Origin: an uncultured Paracoccaceae bacterium
Lineage (GTDB): Bacteria > Pseudomonadota > Alphaproteobacteria > Rhodobacterales > Rhodobacteraceae
Reading direction: 5' to 3'
Length of the DNA stretch: 64,000 bases
Assembly (NCBI GenBank): GCA_951812615.1
Contig: CATOSU010000007.1
Coordinates: forward strand, 291,751 to 355,750
This document shows positions 44,856-53,496 of the stretch, piece by piece (the first letter of the stretch is position 1; each line of letters starts with the position of its first letter). The notes under the pieces are model-generated. The model had not been told where the DNA came from and made no database searches. It worked only from the letters and a program-made list of their open reading frames with translations. The translations under genes were made by a program, and so were the position numbers.

Positions 44856-47396
44856 TCAGCTCATGATCTTGTGCGCAATTGCCAGTTGCGCGGCAGCCAG
44901 TCGCGCCACCGGGACACGGAACGGAGAGCAGGAAACATAGTCGAATCCGGCCTCCCGGCAGAAGGCGATTGATTCGGGGTTGCCGCCATGTTCGCCGCAA
45001 ATCGACAGGGTCACATCCGGTTGCGCGGACCGGCCAAGGCTGGCCCCGATCCGCAGCAATTCACCCACACCTTCCACGTCCAGCACGTGAAACGGATCTT
45101 CGGGAAACACGCCCTGCTGCACATAGGCCGACATGAAGCGGCCGGCATCGTCGCGGCTGAGCCCATAGGTCATCTGGGTCAGGTCGTTGGTTCCGAAGCT
45201 CAGGAACGCGGTCTGCGGGGCGATGTCGTCGGCGCGCAGGCAGGCGCGCGGCGTTTCCACCATCACCCCGAGCCGATAGTCGAATTCCTGTCCCTGTTCC
45301 CCGCGCACCGCGGCGGCCACGGTATCGATCCGGGCCTTGACCAGCTCGACCTCGCGCTTGGCGCTGACCAGCGGGATCATCACCTCGGGCACGACCGGGT
45401 CGCCGTCGCGGCTGGCCTGCAGCGTGGCCTCAAAGATGGCGCGCGCCTGCATGTCGTAGATCTCGGGCACGGTCACGCCCAACCGGACGCCGCGCAGGCC
45501 AAGCATGGGATTGTATTCACCCATCGCCTCGACCCGCCGTGTCACATCCGACAACGGGATATCGAGTGCCTCGGCCAGTTCGCGCTGACCCGACCGGGTG
45601 ACCGGCAGGAATTCGTGCAGCGGCGGGTCGAACAGGCGGATGCAGACCGGTTTTCCCTCCATGATGCGGAACAGTTCGGCAAAATCTTCGCGCTGCATCG
45701 GCAGCAGCCGGTCCAGCACGGCGGCGCGGTCGGCGCTGGTTTCGGCAAAGATCATTTCGCGCATCACCGTCAGGCGGCCGGGATCGAAGAACATGTGCTC
45801 GGTGCGGCACAGCCCGATCCCCTCCACCCCGAAATTGCGCGCGGTCTGGGCGTCGGCCGGCGTGTCGGCATTGGCCCGGATGCCGATGTCGCGATGTTCG
45901 TCGGCCCAGCTCATCAGCGTGCGGAAACTGTCGTCCAGCACCGGTTCCAGAAGTGCCGGTTCCCCGTCAAGGATCTGACCCGAAGTGCCGTCGATGGTCA
46001 GGATGTCGCCGGGCTTGAACACCCGCCCGTCCGGTGCGGTCAGCCGCTCCAGCCGGGTCTGAAACCGCAGCGACGAGGCCCCGACGATGCAAGGCAGACC
46101 CAGCCCGCGCCCGATCACCGCCGCGTGGCTGGTCATGCCGCCGCGTTCGGTCAGCACCGCGTTGGCCGCGTGCATCCCGCGAATGTCCTCGGGCGAGGTT
46201 TCGCGCCGGACCAGGATACAGGGTTCGCTGCGCGCGGCACTGGCCTGCGCCTCGGCCGAGGTGAACACCAGCCGGCCGGTCGCGGCGCCGGGGCTGGCAG
46301 CGATGCCGCTGGCGACCACGTCGCGCCGGGCCTCGGGATTGACCTGCCGGTGCAGCAATTCGCTCAGCGCCCGCGGCTCGATCCGCATCACCGCCTCCTG
46401 CGGGGTGATGATCCGGTCCTCGGCCAGCCGCACGGCGATGTGCAGCGCTGCCGACGACGACCGCTGAACGCGGACACCGTCGAGGATATGGACATCGCCG
46501 TTGGCGACCACGAACTCGACCTGCATTTCCTCGCGCAGTTTGCGGCGCATCAGCGCGGCGTTTTCCTTGATCGCGGCAAAGGCCTCGGGCGCCAGATCTT
46601 CCAGCGACGGGCCGCGGGGATCCTTGCCGAGGTAAAGCGACCGGGCATCGTCGACCAGCGCGTCGCGGCCCTGGCTCTGGCTCAGGTAGCGGCCGGTGAT
46701 CTGCGGCAGACCGGTGGCGGAGCTGACCAGCTGCAGCACGCCGGACCCGCATTCGCCGCGGCCGACACCCGGGATCATCTTCTGAATGACCAGCCCCAGC
46801 CCGGCATCCTGCGGCGCGCCGCGGGCCTGCCGCAGAAGACGCGCCGAGGTGCCCTCCCACGCCCGCGCCATGGACCGCAGCACCGCGCCCAGCTGCGCGC
46901 CGATGGCGGCCGGGAACGGTTCTTCGGTTTCGTCTTCATAGGCTTTCAGGGCGCGCGACAGCGCATCGGGCATATCCGGTGTAATTTCTTCGAACACGTC
47001 CGGGTCGAGCCGGGCGACATGGATCGCAAAGGCCTGCACGAAGCGCAGGAACAGCGCGTCCGCGGCACCGCGGCCCAGCGCATCGGTCAGTTCCGCGTGC
47101 CGTTCGGCGTTCATGCCGATATTGAGGATTGCGCCGGGCCCGCCCCAGTCGGGATCCTCGGAGGACGGCCTGACACAGAGGATGTCGCCCGCGCTGAACT
47201 GGGCAAGGATCGCGTCGATATCCGGCAGGTGCCCTTCGGCGATGCGGTGCACCGCATCAAAGGACAGGGCCACTGTGCGCGGCACCGGCAGATCCAGCCG
47301 GACCAGACGCTGCAGGCACTTGGCCCGCCCACCATGGGTTTCAGTTGTCACCGGCGCCTTGGCCGTAATCAACGTGGTATTCGGGTTGTTCTGCAC
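44856..47396 (-). CDS. ppdK: Pyruvate phosphate dikinase, short divergent form
   Basis: An 846-residue protein starting at GTG 47396 behind AGGTAGG; upstream in-frame ATGs lack a ribosome site. The ATP-grasp half lacks the standard GGKGAGLAEM start and reads ETHGGRAKCLQRLVRLDLPV instead. The swivelling domain holds the phosphorylated His in TERGGMTSHAAVIGRGLGLP. The PEP/pyruvate barrel has GIGLCRTEHMFF, NPMLGLRGVRLG, FLSFGTNDLTQMTYGLSRDD and the catalytic Cys in LSICGEHGGNP. It interconverts pyruvate, ATP and phosphate with PEP, AMP and PPi. It lies behind glyS on the same strand. Confidence 0.88.
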   Translation of the reverse strand: MQNNPNTTLITAKAPVTTETHGGRAKCLQRLVRLDLPVPRTVALSFDAVHRIAEGHLPDIDAILAQFSAGDILCVRPSSEDPDWGGPGAILNIGMNAERHAELTDALGRGAADALFLRFVQAFAIHVARLDPDVFEEITPDMPDALSRALKAYEDETEEPFPAAIGAQLGAVLRSMARAWEGTSARLLRQARGAPQDAGLGLVIQKMIPGVGRGECGSGVLQLVSSATGLPQITGRYLSQSQGRDALVDDARSLYLGKDPRGPSLEDLAPEAFAAIKENAALMRRKLREEMQVEFVVANGDVHILDGVRVQRSSSAALHIAVRLAEDRIITPQEAVMRIEPRALSELLHRQVNPEARRDVVASGIAASPGAATGRLVFTSAEAQASAARSEPCILVRRETSPEDIRGMHAANAVLTERGGMTSHAAVIGRGLGLPCIVGASSLRFQTRLERLTAPDGRVFKPGDILTIDGTSGQILDGEPALLEPVLDDSFRTLMSWADEHRDIGIRANADTPADAQTARNFGVEGIGLCRTEHMFFDPGRLTVMREMIFAETSADRAAVLDRLLPMQREDFAELFRIMEGKPVCIRLFDPPLHEFLPVTRSGQRELAEALDIPLSDVTRRVEAMGEYNPMLGLRGVRLGVTVPEIYDMQARAIFEATLQASRDGDPVVPEVMIPLVSAKREVELVKARIDTVAAAVRGEQGQEFDYRLGVMVETPRACLRADDIAPQTAFLSFGTNDLTQMTYGLSRDDAGRFMSAYVQQGVFPEDPFHVLDVEGVGELLRIGASLGRSAQPDVTLSICGEHGGNPESIAFCREAGFDYVSCSPFRVPVARLAAAQLAIAHKIMS

Positions 47397-47519
47397 TGCG
47401 GCACCTACCTTTGGCCTCAGAATAGGCGTCAATGCTGCAGGTGCAAGCATATCCGTCATACCCGTTGCAAGGGGCGCCTTTCGGCGCGCCGGCCGGATTG
47501 CGTTCAGGCCACGCAGGCC

Positions 47520-47537
47520 CCGGGGTTTCACCCCCGG
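47520..47537 (-). terminator. C-rich hairpin downstream of glyS
   Basis: CCGGGG / CCCCGG stem with a 6-nt loop, preceded on the minus strand by TTGAAAAATACCTTGGGGGT. I have seen near-identical gene-end sequences in rhodobacteria, so it may be a dispersed intergenic repeat as well as a weak terminator. That recollection was not checked here. Confidence 0.4.
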
Positions 47538-47567
47538 ACCCCCAAGGTATTTTTCAACAGAAGAAGA

Positions 47568-49805
47568 TCAGGCGTTTTCGATCCGGGTCAGGTCGGCGAC
47601 ACCGCCGCAGACCGCGCGGATGCGGTGCAGCAGGTTCAGCCGGTTGCGGCGCAGGGTTTCATTTTCGGTGTTGACCTGCACCTCTTCGAAGAAGGCGTCG
47701 ATCGGGCCGCGCAGGGCAGCGAGCGCGGTCATGGCCGCGGCGAAATCCTGTGCATCAAGGGCCTGCGCGATGGCTGGGTCGGCCGCGTCGAGCGCTTTGA
47801 AGAGAGATTTCTCGCTGTCGGTTTCGGCGAATTTCGGATCGGCACCGAAGGAGTATTCGACGCCGTCCTGTGCTTCGGCCTGGGTCAGGATGTTGTTGGC
47901 GCGGCGGAATCCCTGGATCAGGTTTTCGCCATCCTCGGTGGCCAGCCCTGCGTTCAGAGCGCGCGTGCGCGCCACCAGCAGTGCGATGTTGTCGCTGCCG
48001 GGCATGGCAATGCAGGCATCAATCACGTCGTGGCGGATGCCTTCGTCGCGCAGGAAGACTTTCAGACGGTCGTGCAGGAAGGCCAGCAGGTCGGTCGAGA
48101 GGTCCGGCACCTGATCGCCGACCGTGCGCAGGAGCGCCTCATCCTCGGCGGCGTCCTCGCCCAGCGTGTCGATCACGGTGCGCAGCGCGGCGCCGAATAC
48201 GCCATGTTCGGCAATCGCGTCAAGCAGGGTTTCCAGCGCCTGCTGGCGCTGTCCTTGGGCGCCGTCGATTGCGATCCTGTGGCGCAGAAGCTGGGCGTCG
48301 ATAAAGCGGTCCAGCGACAGGAACAGGCCGTTCTGCAGCACCAGCCGGATCACCCCCAGCGCCGCCCGGCGCAGGGCGAACGGGTCTTTCGAGCCGGTCG
48401 GTTTTTCGTCGATGGCCCAGAAGCCGGTGAGCGTGTCGAGCTTGTCGGCCAGCGCCACGGTGACCGAGAGCGGTGCGGAGGGCACATCGTCTGAGGGGCC
48501 GAGCGGGGAGTAATGGTCTTCGGCCACCGCGGCGATATCCGCGTCGCGGCCCGAGGCTTCGATATAATAACGCCCCATGAGCCCCTGAAGCTCGGGGAAT
48601 TCATAAACCATTTCCGAGCTGAGATCGGCCTTGGCCAGTTGCGCAGCTTCGGCGGCGCGGTCCGCGTCCGCGCCACAGGCCGGGGCCAGATCGCGGGAAA
48701 GCGCCGCAATGCGGCGGATGCGGTCGCCCTGGCTGCCCAGCTTGTTGTGGAAGGTCACGTTTTCCAGCGCCCGGGTCCAGGCACCCATGTCGGAGGTGGC
48801 AACGCGCAGGTCGTTATCCCAGAAGAACTTGGCATCGGCCAGACGGGCCGACAGCACCTTCTGATTGCCGGCGAGGATCGTGGCGCCGTGATCGGCGGTT
48901 TCGCGGTTTGCCACGGTGATGAAACGCTCGATGCGTCCGGATTTCGGGTTGCGGACCGAGAAGAATTTCTGATGTTCCTTCATCGAGGTTCGCAGCACCT
49001 CTGGCGGCAGATCGAGGAAATCGGCCCCGATTTCGCCCATCAGCACCACGGGCCATTCCACAAGACCTGCGACCTCGGCCAGAAGCCCGCGATCCTCGAC
49101 CAGTTCGAGACCTGCGGCGAAGGCGAGATTGGCGGCCTCGGCCTCGATCCGGTCTGCCCGTTCGGCGGGGTTGAGGATGACGTGGGCGCGTTTGAGCTTT
49201 GCCTCGTAATCTTCGAACGAGGTTACCGAAAACGGGTCGGGCGCCATGAAGCGATGCCCGGCGGTGCGGTCACCGGCGATGATGCCGTCGATGCCCAGCG
49301 GCACGATGGCGCTGCCGGTCTCGTCGGTCAGGATGCACAGGATCGAATGCAGCGGCCGGACCCAGCGCAGGCTGCCGCTGCCCCAGCGCATGGATTTGGG
49401 CCATGGGAAATTGCGGATCACCTGTTCCAGCGTTTCGGCCACGATATCCGCCGCGGCCCGGCCCGGTTTCTCCATGACGGCGAAAAGGACGTTGCCCTTG
49501 GGGGTTTCACGCTCTTCCAGCTGATCGCGGGTCAGGCCGGTGGCGCGCAGGAACCCTGCAACGGCCTTTTCCGGCGCGTCGGCGCGCGGGCCTTTGCGCT
49601 CCTCGCGGACGGTGGGGCTTTCCGCGGTCAGCCCGTGCACCGTCAGCGTCAGCCGGCGCGGTGTGGCAAAGGCGGCGGCATCAGCGTAGGTCAACCCGGC
49701 CTCGACCAGCCCGTCGGTCATGCGCTTTTTCAGGTCCGCGGCGGCGCGGGCCTGCATGCGGGCGGGAATTTCCTCGCTGAAGAGTTCAATCAGCAGATCG
49801 GGCAT
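47568..49805 (-). CDS. glyS: Glycyl-tRNA synthetase beta subunit
   Basis: A 745-residue protein starting MPDLLIELFSEEIPARMQAR, the family signature. Further segments are NFPWPKSMRWGSGSLRWVRP, MKEHQKFFSVRNPKSGRIER, AKFFWDNDLRVATSDMG, GLMGRYYIEASGRDADIAA, and GSKDPFALRRAALGVIRLVL near the C-terminus. With GlyQ it forms the alpha2beta2 enzyme charging tRNA-Gly. It lies 10 bp downstream of gltS. The alpha-subunit gene is 2.6 kb upstream, separated by three other genes. Confidence 0.96.
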   Translation of the reverse strand: MPDLLIELFSEEIPARMQARAAADLKKRMTDGLVEAGLTYADAAAFATPRRLTLTVHGLTAESPTVREERKGPRADAPEKAVAGFLRATGLTRDQLEERETPKGNVLFAVMEKPGRAAADIVAETLEQVIRNFPWPKSMRWGSGSLRWVRPLHSILCILTDETGSAIVPLGIDGIIAGDRTAGHRFMAPDPFSVTSFEDYEAKLKRAHVILNPAERADRIEAEAANLAFAAGLELVEDRGLLAEVAGLVEWPVVLMGEIGADFLDLPPEVLRTSMKEHQKFFSVRNPKSGRIERFITVANRETADHGATILAGNQKVLSARLADAKFFWDNDLRVATSDMGAWTRALENVTFHNKLGSQGDRIRRIAALSRDLAPACGADADRAAEAAQLAKADLSSEMVYEFPELQGLMGRYYIEASGRDADIAAVAEDHYSPLGPSDDVPSAPLSVTVALADKLDTLTGFWAIDEKPTGSKDPFALRRAALGVIRLVLQNGLFLSLDRFIDAQLLRHRIAIDGAQGQRQQALETLLDAIAEHGVFGAALRTVIDTLGEDAAEDEALLRTVGDQVPDLSTDLLAFLHDRLKVFLRDEGIRHDVIDACIAMPGSDNIALLVARTRALNAGLATEDGENLIQGFRRANNILTQAEAQDGVEYSFGADPKFAETDSEKSLFKALDAADPAIAQALDAQDFAAAMTALAALRGPIDAFFEEVQVNTENETLRRNRLNLLHRIRAVCGGVADLTRIENA

Positions 49806-49815
49806 GGTCGGTCCT

Positions 49816-51027
49816 TCAGAAACTCATCACCCACTGGATGACGATGGCATTGGCAATATCGACGAAGAAAGCGGATACAAGCGGCAGGATGACAAAGGCA
49901 AGGGGCGACGGGCCATAGCGTTTTGTCACGGCGGTCATATTGGCGATGGCGGTGGGCGTGGCGCCCAGCGCGAAGCCGCCAAACCCGGCGGTTAAAACGG
50001 CGGCGCGATAGCCGCGGCCCATCAGCGGGAACAGCACGAAGATCACGAACGCCACCGTAAACAGGGTCTGCGCGCCGAGGATGGCGATGATCGCAAAGCC
50101 CAGTTCGGCAATGGTCCAGAGTTGCAGGCTCATCAGAGACATCGCCAGAAAGGCTCCGAGCGCAAATTCGGAAATCAGCGCCAGCGCGGGTGTGCCGGTC
50201 ACCGCCGGGGCCCTTGGCGCAACCGCGGTGCGGATATTGGCGATCAGGATCCCCATGATCAGGCACGGCACAAACAACGGCAGCTTCAGGCCGGCGGCCT
50301 CGATGGCTTCGCTGGCCATGTAGCCCAGCACGATCGCCAGATTGAGATGCAGCATCACCCGCATGACTGCCAGATGGTCGATTCCGGCCTCCTTTGCCTT
50401 GGCGGTGTCGGGGACACCGACAGCACTTGGCGCGTCGGGCCGTGCCGAGGTGAGGTGGTGTTTTTCGACCAGAAAGCGCGCGATGGGGCCGCCGATCACC
50501 GCTGCCAGAACCAGCCCCAGCGTGGCCACCGCGACGCCCAGTTCGGTCGCACCGGCGAGCCCGGTGGCCTGTGCCACCTCGGGCGCCCAGGCGATGGCGG
50601 TTCCGTGACCGCCGATCAGCGAGGCCGAACCGAACAACACACCGGCCTGTACCGGGTACCCGAACGCCGCCGCACCGGCCGCGCCGATGGCGTTTTGCGC
50701 CACGATCGCGGTAAAGGTCAGGCCAAGCAGGATCAGCAGCGGCTTGCCGCCGGCAATCAGGTCACCGAGCCGGGCGTTGAGACCGATGCCGGCGAAGAAC
50801 AGGACCAGAAAGAAGTCCCGCGCGTCCAGCCCAAACTCGATTTCGCGCCCGGTAAACAGGTAGAGCGTCAGCACCAGCACCGCGGCCAGAAGACCGCCGG
50901 TCACGGGTTCGGGGATGTTGAACCGGCGCAGAACCGCGACCTGCCGGTTGATCTCTGCCCCGACCAGAAACACCGCAAATCCGAGGGTGACGGTCATGAA
51001 ATCGGGGATAAATATCGGTTGTGTCAT
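49816..51027 (-). CDS. gltS: Sodium/glutamate symporter
   Basis: A 403-residue membrane protein of the GltS family with about ten helices in two inverted halves. Characteristic segments are PVTGGLLAAVLVLTLYLFTG, ARDFFLVLFFAGIGLNARLG, GSASLIGGHGTAIAWAPEVA (the first substrate loop) and GFGGFALGATPTAIANMTAV (its counterpart). It imports glutamate with Na+. It is 18 bp behind the DUF6446-like gene and 10 bp ahead of glyS, in one operon. Confidence 0.92.
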   Translation of the reverse strand: MTQPIFIPDFMTVTLGFAVFLVGAEINRQVAVLRRFNIPEPVTGGLLAAVLVLTLYLFTGREIEFGLDARDFFLVLFFAGIGLNARLGDLIAGGKPLLILLGLTFTAIVAQNAIGAAGAAAFGYPVQAGVLFGSASLIGGHGTAIAWAPEVAQATGLAGATELGVAVATLGLVLAAVIGGPIARFLVEKHHLTSARPDAPSAVGVPDTAKAKEAGIDHLAVMRVMLHLNLAIVLGYMASEAIEAAGLKLPLFVPCLIMGILIANIRTAVAPRAPAVTGTPALALISEFALGAFLAMSLMSLQLWTIAELGFAIIAILGAQTLFTVAFVIFVLFPLMGRGYRAAVLTAGFGGFALGATPTAIANMTAVTKRYGPSPLAFVILPLVSAFFVDIANAIVIQWVMSF

Positions 51028-51045
51028 GGCGATCCGGGGTCCGCG

Positions 51046-51576
51046 TTATTCGCCGGCGGCGGGCCGCGGCGGGCATTCTTCGCCGACGACGGTGCCGTCA
51101 TACGCCTTCTTGCCGCATTCGTTCAGGTCGTGCCAGATCCAGCCGCGGCCATCCTCGTGGATGGCAACATAGCGGTCGACGCCGAAATGAATGTTCTTTT
51201 GCCCCAGAAACACCAGCGCTGCACCGTCTTCGACCGCCTGCGCGATGGCCGATGCATCGAAACAGTCAAACCAGCCGGGCGCGTTGCGCGGGATGCTGTC
51301 GTCGACCAGTTCGTAGGTTTCGGTCAGCATAGGTTGTTCATGGGAGGTCGTGAAACAGGCGCGGAAACGGATTGGCGAGCTGTCGGCATCGATGGCGCGC
51401 AGATTGTCGTACAGGATCGGTTCCGGTTCGCCGGTCACAAGGCTGACCAGTTCCACGTCGCCGGCGCCGGTATCGGCAACCTCCTGATAGAACCCGTAAA
51501 CCTGCAGGTAGTATAGCGCCGCGCCGGCTGCGAGTGCTGCCACCATGAGAATAATTCCTACGATCCGGCCGTTCAT
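51046..51576 (-). CDS. Small membrane-anchored protein (DUF6446-like)
   Basis: A 176-residue protein. It has one N-terminal membrane helix (MNGRIVGIILMVAALAAGAA) followed by a periplasmic domain containing a conserved-looking FRACFTTSHEQPMLTETYE, PGWFDCFDASAIAQAVEDG and ECGKKAYDGTVV. The sequence and its place beside glyS/gltS recall DUF6446 proteins of rhodobacteria; the function is unknown. ATG 51576 is used; a GTG three codons earlier is the alternative. Confidence 0.65.
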   Translation of the reverse strand: MNGRIVGIILMVAALAAGAALYYLQVYGFYQEVADTGAGDVELVSLVTGEPEPILYDNLRAIDADSSPIRFRACFTTSHEQPMLTETYELVDDSIPRNAPGWFDCFDASAIAQAVEDGAALVFLGQKNIHFGVDRYVAIHEDGRGWIWHDLNECGKKAYDGTVVGEECPPRPAAGE

Positions 51577-51745
51577 CCCGGCCACCCCGCGAAACGCGCA
51601 GGGGATCCGCAGCGGCCCGCCAGTTCATGTGCCGGTATACCGGTTTTCGCCATGGCCTGCCCGGCAAATCGGGGCAAGGCGATGCGCGCGGGCACTTTCC
51701 TGCGGACGGGCAGACATGTTAGCGGTGTGGCGACGCCTGTCAGAC

Positions 51746-51761
51746 GGAGAAAACCGCCCTG
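51746..51761 (+). promoter_or_regulatory. Ribosome binding site that selects a CTG start for marC
   Basis: GGAG at 51746-51749 lies 9 bp before CTG 51759-51761. The frame has a TAG at 51720-51722 and no ATG, GTG or TTG before this CTG. The first ATG comes only at 51807, inside the first conserved helix of the family. Confidence 0.65.
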
Positions 51762-52391
51762 GACCCTGCATTTGCGAAAAAGCTCTTTGGCGCGCTTTTT
51801 GCGATCATGAACCCGATCAGCAATCTGCCGGTGTTTCTGAGCGTGACCGAGGGCGCGCCCGTGGCCGTTCAGCGGCAGATCGCGGTCAAGGTTGCGGTTT
51901 TTGCGCTGATCATGGGCGCGGTGATCGCCGTGGCGGGCAATCAGGTGCTGACACTCTTCGGGATCAGCGTGGACGATTTCCGCGTGCCCGGCGGCATTGT
52001 CGTGCTGATGATCGGACTTGGCATGCTGCACGGCTCCGACAGCAGCACACATCACGGCACGGCGGACGAACAGGCCGCCTATCCGGATGCCGCCACCGTG
52101 GCCTTCTACCCACTGACCTTCCCGATCATCGTCGGCCCCGGCACCATCACCACGCTGATTGTGTTCTGGGGTCAGGCCGACGGCGCGGCGGACAAGCTGA
52201 CCTTCGGCATCGTCTTTGCCGCGCTGGTGGCAATGCTGGCCGTGGCGTTTTACTTCGCCGCCGATCTGGGCCGGATCCTGTCCGCCAGCGCGCGGGTGAT
52301 CATGAGCCGGCTGATGGGCATGATCCTGGCCGCCATCGCGGTCGACATGATCGCGACGGGGCTGAAGGCGCTGTTGCCGGGGCTCGGCTAG
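51759..52391 (+). CDS. MarC-family integral membrane protein, apparently starting at CTG
   Basis: A 210-residue protein with about six membrane helices. From the CTG it reads LDPAFAKKLFGALFAIMNPI SNLPVFLSVTEGAP, which matches the MarC N-terminus (FATLFAIMNPIGNIPVFLSLT). Later parts are HHGTADEQAAYPDAATVAFY and PLTFPIIVGPGTITTLIVFW. Starting at the ATG at 51807 would remove most of the first helix. The function of MarC proteins is unsettled. It is convergent with glyQ, with 5 bp between stop codons, and divergent from the DUF6446-like gene. Confidence 0.8.
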   Translation: MDPAFAKKLFGALFAIMNPISNLPVFLSVTEGAPVAVQRQIAVKVAVFALIMGAVIAVAGNQVLTLFGISVDDFRVPGGIVVLMIGLGMLHGSDSSTHHGTADEQAAYPDAATVAFYPLTFPIIVGPGTITTLIVFWGQADGAADKLTFGIVFAALVAMLAVAFYFAADLGRILSASARVIMSRLMGMILAAIAVDMIATGLKALLPGLG

Positions 52392-52396
52392 GCCGC

Positions 52397-53326
52397 TCAT
52401 TCCGCGGCCCACCCCGCGGCCTCGGTTTGCACAAATGCATCCGCGCATTGCTTGGCCAGCGCCCGCACCCTGCCGATATAGGCCTGCCGTTCAGTGACCG
52501 AGATCACGCCGCGGGCATCCAGCAGGTTGAAGATGTGGCTGGCCTTGATGCACTGGTCATAAGCCGGATGCGCCATGACGATGCGTTTGCCGGTCTTGGG
52601 ATCCTCGTAGGGATGGCTCAGGATCGCGGCGCATTCGGCCTCGGCCTCTTCGAAATGGCGAAGCAACATGCCGGTGTCGGCCACGTCGAAATTCCAGCGC
52701 GCGTATTCCTCTTCGGTCTGTTTGAAAACGTCACCGTAGGACAGGGCAATCTCGGTTTGCGGGTCATTGTAAGGCATGTCCATCACGTGATCGATGCCCA
52801 GCACATACATCGCCAGCCGCTCCAGCCCGTAGGTCAGCTCGCCCGAGACCGGGGTGCAATCATGGCCGCCGACCTGCTGGAAATAGGTGAACTGGCTGAC
52901 TTCCATGCCGTCGCACCAGACCTCCCAGCCCAACCCCCATGCGCCCAGCGTCGGGCTTTCCCAGTCATCCTCGACAAAGCGGATGTCGTGCAGGTCCATG
53001 TCGATGCCGATGGCCTGAAGCGAGCCGAGATAGAGGTCCTGCAGGTCCGGCGGCGACGGTTTGATCAGCACCTGAAACTGGTAGTAATGCTGCAGGCGGT
53101 TGGGGTTTTCGCCATAGCGCCCGTCGGTCGGACGGCGCGATGGCTGAACATAAGCCGCGGCCCAGGGCTGCGAGCCCAGCGCGCGCAGGGTTGTCGCGGG
53201 ATGGAACGTGCCGGCGCCGACTTCCATGTCATAGGGCTGGAGCACGGCACAGCCCTTGGCGGCCCAATAGGACTGAAGCCGAAGGATGATGTCCTGAAAG
53301 GAACGCGGGGCGGTGGTATCGGTCAT
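52397..53326 (-). CDS. glyQ: Glycyl-tRNA synthetase alpha subunit
   Basis: A 309-residue protein. [20 protein letters not shown] and [20 protein letters not shown] near the start are class II synthetase signatures of Gly[52 protein letters not shown] and [18 protein letters not shown] follow. It carries the glycine-activation site and pairs with GlyS. marC on the other strand separates it from the gltS-glyS operon, so it probably has its own promoter. Confidence 0.97.
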   Translation of the reverse strand: MTDTTAPRSFQDIILRLQSYWAAKGCAVLQPYDMEVGAGTFHPATTLRALGSQPWAAAYVQPSRRPTDGRYGENPNRLQHYYQFQVLIKPSPPDLQDLYLGSLQAIGIDMDLHDIRFVEDDWESPTLGAWGLGWEVWCDGMEVSQFTYFQQVGGHDCTPVSGELTYGLERLAMYVLGIDHVMDMPYNDPQTEIALSYGDVFKQTEEEYARWNFDVADTGMLLRHFEEAEAECAAILSHPYEDPKTGKRIVMAHPAYDQCIKASHIFNLLDARGVISVTERQAYIGRVRALAKQCADAFVQTEAAGWAAE

Positions 53327-53496
53327 CTGCGGTGTTTCTCCGGTGCGCGCGGGTGCGGCGTCTGCTTATGCCCCTGCCCGGTCCGGGTCAACGGCGCAAC
53401 GCCTGCGGCAAATCCCGTCTCGGGGCTTGGCTTTCCCGGCGAAATCCTGCTTATCTGCCCGCAAAGCGCTGATCAGACGCCCAGCAGGTGAGTATT

